From: Clostridium neonatale | Lineage (GTDB): Bacteria > Bacillota > Clostridia > Clostridiales > Clostridiaceae | Assembly: GCF_001458595.1 (NCBI RefSeq) | Contig: NZ_LN890327.1 | Coordinates: 423,768-487,767, forward strand | Length of the DNA: 64,000 nt | Reading direction: 5' to 3' | In this document: positions 18,164 to 27,643 of the stretch, in pieces | How the letters are laid out: each line of letters begins with the position of its first letter | Numbering within the stretch: the first letter of the stretch is position 1 | Notes under the pieces: generated by a model | What the model was told of the DNA's origin: nothing | What the model saw: the letters and a program-made list of their open reading frames with translations, nothing else | Databases searched by the model: none | Translations under genes and position numbers: made by a program

Positions 18164-18384
18164 TTTAGAGAAGAACAAAGAAATTAAATATATGATATGC
18201 GTAGTATTGTATTTAGAAATTTAAGCTTTTAACTTCTTAGACAAAGGCTGTTCCAAAATTATTTGTCCAACACTTGCTGTTGGAGCAAATTGTTTTGGGC
18301 ACAGCCTTTGTCTTTAGAAGTTTAGCTTAAATTTCCCTACAATCGAGCATATCATATATTGAATTTCGGTTGTTATCCTCTAAA
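18164..18384. repeat. Palindromic element family C, copy 2 (221 bp)
   Basis: Starts TTTAGAGAAGAACAAAG and ends CCTCTAAA, nearly the same ends and length as copy 1. The arms include AATATATGATATGC/GCATATCATATATT, AGACAAAGGCTG/CAGCCTTTGTCT and a central GTCCAAC/GTTGGA. The left end of copy 1 and the right end of copy 2 are also a 25-bp inverted match, so the pair could act as one composite. Confidence 0.7.
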
Positions 18385-18405
18385 CTTTGGTTCTACGTCA
18401 TATAT

Positions 18406-20172
18406 TTAATTTATTAAATAGGGGAGAGTTAAGGTCATAGATGTTCCTTTACCTAATACACTGAAGACTTCTAATCCATAATCATTTCCATAGTGCAATT
18501 TTAAGCGTCGATTTATATTTCTTAAAGCAATACCATTAAATGATTCATTTTTCCCATTAATATAATCATTTAATGATCTTAATCTTTTTTCCTCAATTCC
18601 AATTCCGTTATCTGAAATAGTTATAACAAGATTATTATCTATATGTAATGCTTGAATAATAATCTTACCATCACCACTACATTCACTTAAACCATGATAA
18701 ATTGAATTTTCAATTAAAGGTTGAATTATCATTTTAATTATTTCACATTCAAGGACATCATCATTTACTAAATTTTCAATTGTAAATAAAGTATCAAATC
18801 TTATCCGCTGAAGATATATATAATTTTCAATTATAGCTATTTCCTCTTTTAGTTTAACAGTATTAATTCGTCTATTCATACTATATCTTATTATTGTTCC
18901 AAAATATTCAGCCATTGTTGAAGTTTCAGGATCATCATTAATTTCTGCCATCATATGTATAGATTCAAGTGTATTATAAATAAAATGTGGATTGATTTGA
19001 TTTTGAAGTTGTTTAAGTTCAAGCTCTTTTTGTTCAATCTTATTTTTATAGTTAATATTAATAAGATTATGTATTCTATTTTTCATATCATTATATGAGT
19101 TTACTAGTATTCCAATTTCATCATTTCTATTATATTTAAAACTATAACTTAGATTCTTTTCAATTCGGCTACTCATATTTTCAATTAAGTGTTCAATTGG
19201 CTGAAATATTCTTCTTAAAAAGAATATATATATTATAATAAATAATATTAAACAAAAAATTAGATTACTAACAAAAAGAATAATATATAGACTACTTATG
19301 TGATAAGCATCATTCTTAGGAATTGAAGTTATCAATGTCCATTTATACGGTAAAAGATTATTATAGCAAATTATATGTTGTAGATTATCATTTATATATT
19401 CTATATTTGGGGAAGGATTAATTTTATCAATATATTTTTGGTACTGATCAAGTGTTTTATTTGGATCTGTACTGGTAATCAAATTACCTGAAGAATTATA
19501 AAGAGAAATTACTTGATTATTAAATGGAATATCACTTTTTAATAAAGATAATATTGAATCAGTTGGTAATGTTAACAGTAAAATTCCAGTAATCTTTTGA
19601 GTTTTTAAATCTATGATTTTTCTAGTAATGGCAATTAACTTAGTATCTGATGAATCAGTATATTTGAATATATTACTAACATCTATGTTATCAGTTACAC
19701 TAGTTTGAGAAGGAGAATTAACAGCATCTATAAACCATTTTTCTAAAGATGGATTTTTTAAAATATCATTAGAATTATTTCTTGAAGTATATACGCCTGT
19801 ACCGGTTAAATTATATATATAAGCACCATTAACAGATTCATTTTGTATAAGCATCATATCACAAAGATATAATAAATAATTATATTCGTCTATTGAATAC
19901 GGTTTATCTGATTGCAAAATTTTATTTACAGTATCTATTTCAGGAATGATTAACGGATATTTAGAAACATCTAGAACTGTATCTATTTTTTGATTTATTT
20001 GCTTTGTCAAACTTATATTGAAATTTTTTATGAGCTTTTCGGTTTTAGCAAATTCATATTCTGAATATGAATACAGATTTAAAGTTGTAACTATAAAAAA
20101 TAATACATACATAATAATAAAAATAAGTAATGTCAGCTTTTTTATAGATAAATCATTTTTTAAGAATTTCAT
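18406..20172 (-). CDS. Sensor histidine kinase, YesM/LytS-like
   Basis: A 588-residue membrane kinase. It has a first transmembrane helix at about 13-35, an extracellular Cache-like sensor at about 36-290, a second helix at about 295-317 and a HAMP linker. The His_kinase domain (QINPHFIYNTLESI, phospho-His396) and an HATPase_c domain (DNGIGIEEKRL, GIALRNINRRL) follow. This type pairs with AraC-output regulators and controls polysaccharide or sugar uptake genes. It is divergent from the response regulator gene at 20376, with about 200 bp between, so they share a regulatory region. Its signal is probably a mannan-derived or other oligosaccharide, perhaps presented by the anchored solute-binding protein at 21656. 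Confidence 0.92.
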   Translation of the reverse strand: MKFLKNDLSIKKLTLLIFIIMYVLFFIVTTLNLYSYSEYEFAKTEKLIKNFNISLTKQINQKIDTVLDVSKYPLIIPEIDTVNKILQSDKPYSIDEYNYLLYLCDMMLIQNESVNGAYIYNLTGTGVYTSRNNSNDILKNPSLEKWFIDAVNSPSQTSVTDNIDVSNIFKYTDSSDTKLIAITRKIIDLKTQKITGILLLTLPTDSILSLLKSDIPFNNQVISLYNSSGNLITSTDPNKTLDQYQKYIDKINPSPNIEYINDNLQHIICYNNLLPYKWTLITSIPKNDAYHISSLYIILFVSNLIFCLILFIIIYIFFLRRIFQPIEHLIENMSSRIEKNLSYSFKYNRNDEIGILVNSYNDMKNRIHNLININYKNKIEQKELELKQLQNQINPHFIYNTLESIHMMAEINDDPETSTMAEYFGTIIRYSMNRRINTVKLKEEIAIIENYIYLQRIRFDTLFTIENLVNDDVLECEIIKMIIQPLIENSIYHGLSECSGDGKIIIQALHIDNNLVITISDNGIGIEEKRLRSLNDYINGKNESFNGIALRNINRRLKLHYGNDYGLEVFSVLGKGTSMTLTLPYLIN

Positions 20173-20375
20173 AAAATCACCTATAATATCATGATAAATA
20201 AAAAATTATTTTAAATAATAAAATTTTGAATTATAATCATAATATATAGTATATATTTTTTTTATTCAATATTAAAGAGTCTATTATAAGAATAATAGTA
20301 TATATTTATTAATAATCAATGCTATTATTTTATTAAGGTTTTATAAAATTATTGTTTAATAGTTTAGGAGGAGCA

Positions 20376-21620
20376 ATGAAAATAGCAATTGTTGATGATG
20401 ATAATATAATTAGAATAGGATTATCAAAAATAGTGGAGAAGTTAAATGATGATTATAAAGTAGTTGGTAGTTTCCAAAATGGAGCTCTCGCACTAGATTA
20501 TTTAAAAAAACATGGACAAGATATAGATTTAGTTATAACAGATATAAAGATGCCTTTAATGACAGGAGTGGAATTAATAGAAACATCTATAAAAGAACTG
20601 GAAAAACCACCTTTATTTATAGTATTAAGTGGATATGATGAGTTTAATTATGTGCGAGACTCTATGAAATTTGGCGCATTTAACTATCTGTTGAAACCGA
20701 TTAAAAAAGACGAGCTAAAGAACATTATTCAAGAAGTCCAAGAAAAAATAAACCATAATAAGAACGATAATATACTATTTAATAAATCAATTGAGATATT
20801 AAAGAAAGACTTCTTCAAAAGTATATTATTTTCTAATAAAGAACTTGGAAAGAAAAATGATAATCCATTATTAAGAAATATGCAACTAGATGAAAATTAT
20901 GTTTATAAAATGATTGTGGTTGATAGGAATGATGAAAGCATAAACTTAGTAACAGCTTTTATAAAAGAAGTTGTTAAAGAGCATACAAATATAGAATATT
21001 CTTCATTTTATTATAAAAACATTATTTATACAATATTTTACATAAATAATAAAATGTATAATGATTTTAATGAAATAATTGAAAGCATAGTAGAAAAAGC
21101 AGATTCTTTCATAGAAAATAAAATTAATATGTATGTTCTAGAAACAACAGATGAAGTATGGAAGCTTAGAGAACAATCTAATTTAGTTAGAAATGTAAAA
21201 GAAAAGATATTAAATAATATGCAACCAAAGACGTATTTTTTAAATAATGAAACAAAATTAGCAGAGATATTTGAAAGAGATGATAATCAATCTAATGATA
21301 TAAACGTTATAAAGCTGGCAAAAGAATATATAATAAATAACTTTAATAAAAATATAACATTAAAAGATGTAGCAGATGAGGTTTTTTTAAGTCAAAATTA
21401 TTTGTCTGAACTTTTTAAAAAGGAAATAGGGGAGGGGTTTTATGAATTTCTCTCTAATTACAGAATAAAAAAGGCTAAAGAGATATTAGTAACTACAAAT
21501 TTAAAAGTATATGAAATAGCTAAAATGGTAGGATATAATGATTCTATAAGTTTTGGCAGAGCATTTAAAAAAATAACTGGAACAACGCCGAATAATTTTA
21601 GAAATAATAAAGAGGATTAG
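20376..21620 (+). CDS. Response regulator, YesN-like (receiver + AraC output)
   Basis: A 414-residue regulator with an N-terminal receiver (acidic IVDDDN, phospho-Asp56 in VITDIKMP, Lys in LLKPIKKDEL), a variable middle region and a C-terminal AraC-type double helix-turn-helix at about 315-412 (YLSELFKKEIGEGFYEFLSN, then AKMVGYNDSISFGRAFKK). The ATG at 20376 is chosen because TTAGGAGGAG sits directly before it; the frame is open 24 bases further. It is partner of the divergent kinase. The next gene, an anchored solute-binding protein, follows after 35 bases and is probably co-transcribed. Confidence 0.93.
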   Translation: MKIAIVDDDNIIRIGLSKIVEKLNDDYKVVGSFQNGALALDYLKKHGQDIDLVITDIKMPLMTGVELIETSIKELEKPPLFIVLSGYDEFNYVRDSMKFGAFNYLLKPIKKDELKNIIQEVQEKINHNKNDNILFNKSIEILKKDFFKSILFSNKELGKKNDNPLLRNMQLDENYVYKMIVVDRNDESINLVTAFIKEVVKEHTNIEYSSFYYKNIIYTIFYINNKMYNDFNEIIESIVEKADSFIENKINMYVLETTDEVWKLREQSNLVRNVKEKILNNMQPKTYFLNNETKLAEIFERDDNQSNDINVIKLAKEYIINNFNKNITLKDVADEVFLSQNYLSELFKKEIGEGFYEFLSNYRIKKAKEILVTTNLKVYEIAKMVGYNDSISFGRAFKKITGTTPNNFRNNKED

Positions 21621-21655
21621 ACAAACGTTATTATTTTATGAAAGAGGTAAAGTTA

Positions 21656-22939
21656 ATGAAAAGTCTAAAAAATTCTAACAAAATATGGTGCATAATTTTT
21701 GTGATTTTATTCATTCCCTTAGTTATAGCTTTAAATAAGGTTCAAAAGCATTATACAGATAAAAATGAAGATGAATTACAAGGGGATATAAGTTTTGTTA
21801 GCAATAGAACAGATAAAAGTGATGAACTTAACAAATTAATAGAAGAATTTGAAAAAATTCACCCCAATGTGACAGTAAAATTAGAGCTTATTGGTGATGC
21901 AGAAGAAATATTGGAGAGAAAGGCATCTCTTGGAGATATGGCAGATGTAACATTAGTTCCATCAGTTATACAAAGAAAAGAATTTTATAAATATTTTTTA
22001 CCCATAGATGATTTAGGAATTACTAAAGAAAAAGTATATGACTATTCATCAGGGGTGGGGACTGATGGAAAGTTATATACATTAACAACATCTGAATCTT
22101 GGCATGGAGTAATATATAATAAGGATATTTTTAAGGAGTTGGGGATAACTAGACTTCCAACAAATCAAGCGGAATTTTTAGATGTATGTAATAAAATAAA
22201 AAGCAATGGTATAGTACCAGTAGCATTAAATTATAAGCAATCATGGATCATGAGAATGTGGAGTGATATAATTCCATATCTATACAATATAAATTTTGAA
22301 AAAGGTGTATTATTAAATAATGAAGATATATTAGGAAATGATAGTGCAATATATAAAGCATTAAATTTGGCAAGAAATATTTATTCTAATGGATATTGTG
22401 AGGAAGATCCTTTAAATTATGAATGGAGACAATGTAAGGAAGATATTTTAGATGGAAAAATAGCTATGATAATATGGAATTCAGATTTTATATACCAATT
22501 AGAAGATTTAGGTATGGGTAGAGATTCAATTGGCATGTTTCCATTACCAGATACTAATGTGATAAATATGACAGGTGATTATAAGATAGCAATCAACAAA
22601 AATACTAAATATCCAGAAGCAGCAAAAGAATTTTTAAAATATTTATTTGAAGAAGATAGATATGTAAAAGCGGTGAATATAATGTCAAACTCAAAAGAAA
22701 GTGAAAGAACTAAGGAAGTGTTAAATAATCTAAATGAGTTTAATTTGCCAGTAAAATTTCAGTCAGATAAACTTTTAAATGAAACTGATGAAGATAGAAA
22801 GATATATAATAAATACTATACTTTGAAAAATAGTGTTGGGTTAAATTATTGTTTTATACAAAGTTATATAACTTCAGAAAATCCAGAAAAGTTAAGAGAA
22901 GATATGAATAGTGAATGGAGGGAACAACGCGATAATTAG
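21656..22939 (+). CDS. Membrane-anchored extracellular solute-binding protein (family 1)
   Basis: A 427-residue sugar-type solute-binding protein whose N-terminus has one hydrophobic helix (about 11-28) but no lipobox cysteine and no clear signal peptidase site. It should therefore remain anchored by an uncleaved helix. The body shows SBP_bac_1 features (SDELNKLIEEFEKIHPNVTV; a TSESWHGVIYNKDIFKELGI block). The start at 21656 follows AGAGGT. It sits directly after the kinase/regulator pair and not in the transporter operon. This suggests a co-sensor that presents ligand to the kinase, as in the XylFII-LytS-YesN system of C. beijerinckii. A transport role is the alternative. Confidence 0.8.
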   Translation: MKSLKNSNKIWCIIFVILFIPLVIALNKVQKHYTDKNEDELQGDISFVSNRTDKSDELNKLIEEFEKIHPNVTVKLELIGDAEEILERKASLGDMADVTLVPSVIQRKEFYKYFLPIDDLGITKEKVYDYSSGVGTDGKLYTLTTSESWHGVIYNKDIFKELGITRLPTNQAEFLDVCNKIKSNGIVPVALNYKQSWIMRMWSDIIPYLYNINFEKGVLLNNEDILGNDSAIYKALNLARNIYSNGYCEEDPLNYEWRQCKEDILDGKIAMIIWNSDFIYQLEDLGMGRDSIGMFPLPDTNVINMTGDYKIAINKNTKYPEAAKEFLKYLFEEDRYVKAVNIMSNSKESERTKEVLNNLNEFNLPVKFQSDKLLNETDEDRKIYNKYYTLKNSVGLNYCFIQSYITSENPEKLREDMNSEWREQRDN

Positions 22940-23086
22940 CAAAAAGTAAACTATAAATAAGAAATATAAATAAAAATATTGTTTATTTAAGTAAAATATA
23001 GACAAGAATTATCTGAAAAATATATAGTTTTGATTATTAATAAATAGTTAAATTTTATAAAATTATATATTTAAGGAGAGTTAAAG

Positions 23087-24028
23087 ATGAATAATAAATT
23101 TGAGATTAAGAGTTTTAATTTTATCACATGGAATTGGAAAAATGATTTTAGATTTGAAAGTGTTAAAGAAGAAATTGATTATCAAGTTGAAAAATGTAGC
23201 GTAAATACAATAACGTTTGCCTTTTCTGCATATCAAGAACATTGCTATTCAACAAATATAAATTGGAAAGGTTCTCATATGCCTAACTTGAAAGAACTTT
23301 CAAAATTAATAGATTATGTTAAAAGTAGGAACTTAAAAACAATAGTAAAACCAATGCTTAATGTTAGTGATGGGTATTGGAGGGCATATATTAGATTTTT
23401 TGATGAAGATGTTCCATGTGAACCCAAATGGAGTGATTGGTTTAAAAATTATTATGAATATTTATTATTTTATGGTAAGTTTTGTGAAGAAAATCAGGTT
23501 GATATGATCATTATTGGATGTGAATTAGTAGGAACAGATCATAGAGAAGATGAGTGGAGAGAGTTAATAAGGCAGTTAAGAAAAGTATATAGTGGTAAAT
23601 TGACATATAACTGTGATAAGTATCAAGAGCATAATGTTAAATGGTGGGATGCCTTAGATTATATATCCTCATCTGGATATTATCCTAAAAATACAATAGG
23701 TAAAGAGCTTGAAAGAATTGAAAAAGTAATAAAAAAATATAATAAACCTTTCTTTTTTGCTGAAGGTGGCTGTCCATCAACTTTAGGGGCTAATAAAAAT
23801 CCAAATGACTGGACTGTTGTTAAAGATGGTATTAGTTCAGAAGATGAGCAGTATGAGTATTATAAGGAATTTTTGGAGGAATCATTTAAAAAAGATTTTA
23901 TTAATGGATTTTGTTTTTGGGATTGGCCTATGAAATCGCCATTAAGTGAGCAGGAAAAATTATATGGAGATTATAGTATTAAATATAAAAAAGCAGAAAA
24001 AATAATAAGTGAATATTTCAGAAAGTGA
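23087..24028 (+). CDS. Intracellular beta-mannanase/mannosidase, GH113
   Basis: A 313-residue TIM-barrel enzyme without signal peptide. It fits family GH113 (endo-beta-1,4-mannanase or reducing-end mannosidase acting on manno-oligosaccharides). Acid/base Glu146 lies in IIIGCELVGTD and nucleophile Glu226 in PFFFAEGGCPS. Their 80-residue spacing equals that of the Alicyclobacillus enzyme (151/231). VKPMLNVSDGYWR is the usual substrate strand. An AAGGAGAG site precedes the ATG. It follows the sensor block and ends at a terminator, just before the ABC uptake operon. Confidence 0.85.
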   Translation: MNNKFEIKSFNFITWNWKNDFRFESVKEEIDYQVEKCSVNTITFAFSAYQEHCYSTNINWKGSHMPNLKELSKLIDYVKSRNLKTIVKPMLNVSDGYWRAYIRFFDEDVPCEPKWSDWFKNYYEYLLFYGKFCEENQVDMIIIGCELVGTDHREDEWRELIRQLRKVYSGKLTYNCDKYQEHNVKWWDALDYISSSGYYPKNTIGKELERIEKVIKKYNKPFFFAEGGCPSTLGANKNPNDWTVVKDGISSEDEQYEYYKEFLEESFKKDFINGFCFWDWPMKSPLSEQEKLYGDYSIKYKKAEKIISEYFRK

Positions 24029-24066
24029 AATTTAATAAAAGTTTATAATTAAGTAAAGATTATAGA

Positions 24067-24130
24067 AATGAGCTTATAAGTTTTATATTTGGGTTATCCA
24101 ATATATTTAACTTTAAGCTCATTTTTATAT
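24067..24130 (+). terminator. Terminator after the GH113 gene
   Basis: AATGAGCTTATAAGTT pairs with AACTTTAAGCTCATT (24109-24123), followed by a T-rich tail. Confidence 0.75.
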
Positions 24131-24251
24131 TATGTATGAAATACATTAGTAGTATTAACAGGATTAAACAGATTCATTATACTTTTATACCGATTTAAAG
24201 AAAAGGATAAACAAATTCTACTATATATAAACCAAAATTCACTCAAATGCC

Positions 24252-24265
24252 CTCTAACGTTTACA
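24252..24265 (-). promoter_or_regulatory. Weak cre-like sequence over the ABC operon promoter
   Basis: The minus strand reads TGTAAACGTTAGAG. It keeps the TGNAANCG half of the CcpA cre consensus but not the final CA. Its position across the -35 element would fit repression by preferred sugars. Weak inference. Confidence 0.25.
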
Positions 24266-24288
24266 TAGCTCTATTTCAAAAATATAAT
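24260..24288 (+). promoter_or_regulatory. Sigma-A promoter of the mannan ABC transporter operon
   Basis: TTTACA (24260-24265), exactly 17 bp, then TATAAT (24283-24288), about 72 bp before the ATPase start codon. Confidence 0.7.
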
Positions 24289-24360
24289 TAACTTAACAAC
24301 AACAGATATAGAAGAAAACAAAGTAAAAATTATATTTATGAATCTATAAGGAGGCTTATT

Positions 24361-25473
24361 ATGGCTGGTATATCACTTAAAAATATTGTAAAAACTTATC
24401 CAGGTAATGTAACCGTTATTGAAGATTTAAATTTAGAAATTAATGATAAAGAATTTGTTGTTTTAGTTGGACCATCAGGATGTGGAAAATCTACAACATT
24501 AAGAATGATAGCGGGGCTTGAAGATATTACAGGTGGAGAAATGTATATAGGAGATACTTTAGTTAATGATGTAGCTCCAAAAGATAGAGATATAGCTATG
24601 GTATTCCAGAATTATGCATTATATCCTCATATGACTGTATATAAAAATATGGCATTTGGTATGGAGTTGCGTAAGGAAGATAAAAAAATAATTGATAAGA
24701 AAGTAAGAGAAGTAGCTAAAAGTTTAGATATTGAATATTTATTAAATCGTAAACCAAAGGAACTTTCAGGAGGACAAAGACAACGTGTTGCTGTAGGACG
24801 AGCTATGGTTAGAGAACCTTCGGTTTTCTTGTTTGATGAACCACTTTCAAACTTAGATGCAAAGCTCCGTGGAGAAATGAGAACAGTAATAACTAAGTTA
24901 CATCAACAACTACAAACAACATTTGTTTATGTAACTCATGATCAAATTGAAGCAATGACTATGGCAGATAGAATTGTTGTTATGAAAGATGGATATATTC
25001 AACAGGTTGATATACCTCAAAATTTATATGATTATCCATGTAACATGTTTGTAGCAGGATTTATAGGAATGCCACAGATGAACTTCTTTAATTGCAAACT
25101 TGGAAAACAAGATGATGATTATTACATAGACTTTAATGGGCATAAGCTTTTACTTCCAAAGGATAAGAATAAAGATGGAAAATTAGAAGAATATGTTGGA
25201 CAAGAAATAACGGCAGGTATAAGACCGGGGGATATCTATATAGACAAAGAAAAAAAAGAAGAATTAAAGAGATATATTATTAAAGGGAAGGTAGAGATTT
25301 CTGAACTTATGGGAGCAGAATCATATATATATGTAAAATGTGGTGAAAAGAAATTTACAATTCGTACAATTGGTAATAAGAAATATGAAGTGGGTGAAGA
25401 AGTAGAATTAGCATTAAATTTAGAGAAGGTTCATTTATTTGACAAAGAAAGCACTTTAACTATTTGTAATTAG
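24361..25473 (+). CDS. Sugar ABC transporter ATP-binding protein (MsmK/UgpC type)
   Basis: A 370-residue ATPase powering carbohydrate uptake. Walker A is GPSGCGKST, the signature is ELSGGQRQRV and Walker B is VFLFDEPLSNLDA. The C-terminal region of about 130 residues is the regulatory/TOBE domain of the MalK group. An AAGGAGG site precedes the ATG. Firmicutes often use one distant shared MsmK, so a dedicated copy at the head of this operon is notable. It would couple to the two permeases at 27.6-29.4 kb. Confidence 0.93.
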   Translation: MAGISLKNIVKTYPGNVTVIEDLNLEINDKEFVVLVGPSGCGKSTTLRMIAGLEDITGGEMYIGDTLVNDVAPKDRDIAMVFQNYALYPHMTVYKNMAFGMELRKEDKKIIDKKVREVAKSLDIEYLLNRKPKELSGGQRQRVAVGRAMVREPSVFLFDEPLSNLDAKLRGEMRTVITKLHQQLQTTFVYVTHDQIEAMTMADRIVVMKDGYIQQVDIPQNLYDYPCNMFVAGFIGMPQMNFFNCKLGKQDDDYYIDFNGHKLLLPKDKNKDGKLEEYVGQEITAGIRPGDIYIDKEKKEELKRYIIKGKVEISELMGAESYIYVKCGEKKFTIRTIGNKKYEVGEEVELALNLEKVHLFDKESTLTICN

Positions 25474-25488
25474 TGAGGTGAATAAGTT

Positions 25489-26169
25489 ATGACAATAAGA
25501 TCTTTACTTTTTCCAGATTACACAAAGGCTGGACCAGGAGTAGATAGAAATGCTCCTAAGAAAACAGGAAGTGCACTTTTTATAGATATATTTTGTCGTG
25601 AATTTACAACATTGCTAAAGCTAAATTTAATATTCTTAGTAAGTTGTATACCAATAGTTACCATTGGACCTTCAATTGGAGCAATGACTGCAGTAACAGT
25701 AAAAATGGTTAAGGATGAACCATCAGATATTTATTACGATTTTAAGCAGGGGCTTAGAAAAAATTGGAAACAATCATTTATACTAAGCATATTTGGTGGT
25801 CTTACTTTGATAATAATAATAAGTGCATTTTTATATTATTTTCAACTAGAAGGAATTTCATATTATAGTATGATGTTTATAATTGCAATAGTAACTATTA
25901 TATATGGAATGATATGGATATATGCTTATCCAATGGCTGTATCCGTAAATTTGAAACTTCATTATATAATAAAGAATTCATTTATATTATCAGTAATGTA
26001 TATAAAGAATTCAATTATAGCATTTTTAATATGCTCATTATTGATAGTATTAAGTATAATATTTTTACCTATGTCAGTTCCAGTAATTTTAGTATTTAGT
26101 TTTTCAGGATGCTCATTTGTAAGCAGCTTTTGTGCATGGAATGCAATAGAGAAAAACATTATTAAATAG
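25489..26169 (+). CDS. DUF624 (YesL-like) membrane protein
   Basis: A 226-residue integral membrane protein with about five hydrophobic segments and the DUF624 pattern near the N-terminus (FCREFTTLLKLNLIFLVSCI, then PIVTIGPSIGAM). Family members sit in polysaccharide-uptake operons such as the yes rhamnogalacturonan cluster. Their biochemical role is not established; an accessory transporter function is assumed. It lies 15 bases after the ATPase gene and before the lipoprotein gene. Confidence 0.85.
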   Translation: MTIRSLLFPDYTKAGPGVDRNAPKKTGSALFIDIFCREFTTLLKLNLIFLVSCIPIVTIGPSIGAMTAVTVKMVKDEPSDIYYDFKQGLRKNWKQSFILSIFGGLTLIIIISAFLYYFQLEGISYYSMMFIIAIVTIIYGMIWIYAYPMAVSVNLKLHYIIKNSFILSVMYIKNSIIAFLICSLLIVLSIIFLPMSVPVILVFSFSGCSFVSSFCAWNAIEKNIIK

Positions 26170-26286
26170 TTGGAAAAATTATAAAAGACTTTTAAATAAA
26201 AAAATCTAAAACTTTAATAATTGCGATAATTTATAAATTTTTATAAATTAAATAAACTCAAATTAAATAGAAGAGGGGTATGAAAA

Positions 26287-27576
26287 ATGATATTTCGTAA
26301 ACAAATAGCTTTATTAATGGCTGGAGCCTTAGCTGTTGGAACTCTAGTTGGCTGTGGAGGCAGCAAAGAAAGTGCAGATGCTGGAAGCGATAGCAAGGGA
26401 AATAAAACATTAACAGTATTAACACACAGAACTGATATGGATAACGTGTTCAAAGGATATAAGGAAGAATTTGAAAAAGCACATCCTGGAGTGACAGTAA
26501 ACTTTGAAGCGGTAAACGATTATCAAAACACACTTTCAACAAGAATGGGTACTGAAGATTATGGTGATGTATTAATGATGCCAGCTAACATAACTAAAAA
26601 TCAGTACAAGGATTTCTATGAACCAATGGGAACATATGATGAGTTAAAAGATAAATATGGTTACTTAGATAATGTAAACGTTGATGGAACAGTCTATGGA
26701 CTTGCAACAGGTGTTAATGCTATAGGATTTGTTTATAATGAAGCAGTATTTAAAAAAGCAGGAATAGAAAAAAATCCAACAACTCCAGAAGAATATATAG
26801 CAGACTTAAAACTAATAAAAGAAAAGACAGATGCAATACCTTATTATACAAATTATGTTGCAGACTGGTCACTAACTAATTTCTCAAACACAATAGAAAT
26901 AGAAATGGCTGGTGATACAGACTATATGAATAAACTTGTTTATGATAAGAATACATTCTTACCAGGTTCAGCTATTTATGATTCTTTAAAACTTTTACAT
27001 GATGCAGTAAAAGAAGGTTTAGTTGAAGATGATCCAATGACTTCAGACTGGGAATATTCTAAACAAGCCATGGCTGATGGAAAAATTGGTGTAATGTGTC
27101 TAGGTTCTTGGGCTGTTGGCCAAATTAAAGATTTATCAAAAAATCCAGATGATATTAAATTTATGCCAGCGCCAGCTATACATGATGGAAAACAAATGAT
27201 ACAAATAAGTCCAGATTATAATATGGGCGTTAATATTCATAGTAAGAACAAAGAATTAGCAAAAGAATTTGTTAAATACTTTGTAGAAAAATATCCAGAA
27301 GATTCGAATATGATTTCTTCTATAGTAGGTGCAAAACTTCCTGATTATTTAAGTACTGATGAAAATACAGAATTAGTTCAAGCAGTTCCAGGAACTACTG
27401 AATCAGCTAAAGATTTTGATACAGTTCAAAAAGAATCGCTAATAAATCTTGCAGATGGTACTTGGATAAAGACTATTATTGAAATTGGTTTAGGAAATAA
27501 CAATCAAACATTTGATGAGTATATGCAATCATTAAATAAAGCATGGGTTAGTGGTATTGAAGCTACTGGAAAATAA
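26287..27576 (+). CDS. Sugar ABC transporter substrate-binding lipoprotein
   Basis: A 429-residue extracellular binding protein. The signal peptide ends in the lipobox LVGC with lipid-attached Cys23 followed by a GGSKES linker. The mature part is SBP family 1 (LTVLTHRTDMDNVFKGYKEE; GDVLMMPANITKNQ). It delivers oligosaccharides, by context manno-oligosaccharides, to the two permeases downstream. It shares family and layout with the anchored protein at 21656. A hairpin after its stop likely allows more of this protein than of the permeases. Confidence 0.93.
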   Translation: MIFRKQIALLMAGALAVGTLVGCGGSKESADAGSDSKGNKTLTVLTHRTDMDNVFKGYKEEFEKAHPGVTVNFEAVNDYQNTLSTRMGTEDYGDVLMMPANITKNQYKDFYEPMGTYDELKDKYGYLDNVNVDGTVYGLATGVNAIGFVYNEAVFKKAGIEKNPTTPEEYIADLKLIKEKTDAIPYYTNYVADWSLTNFSNTIEIEMAGDTDYMNKLVYDKNTFLPGSAIYDSLKLLHDAVKEGLVEDDPMTSDWEYSKQAMADGKIGVMCLGSWAVGQIKDLSKNPDDIKFMPAPAIHDGKQMIQISPDYNMGVNIHSKNKELAKEFVKYFVEKYPEDSNMISSIVGAKLPDYLSTDENTELVQAVPGTTESAKDFDTVQKESLINLADGTWIKTIIEIGLGNNNQTFDEYMQSLNKAWVSGIEATGK

Positions 27577-27586
27577 TTAGATATAG

Positions 27587-27617
27587 AAAAGGTGATATTA
27601 AAAAGATATCACCTTTT
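27587..27617 (+). terminator. Intra-operon hairpin after the binding-protein gene
   Basis: AAAAGGTGATAT pairs with ATATCACCTTTT around a 6-7 base loop, with no T-run. This is the usual arrangement for partial termination or message stabilisation behind a highly expressed binding protein. Confidence 0.6.
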
Positions 27618-27643
27618 CACCTAAAAAGTAAAGAGGTGTTATT

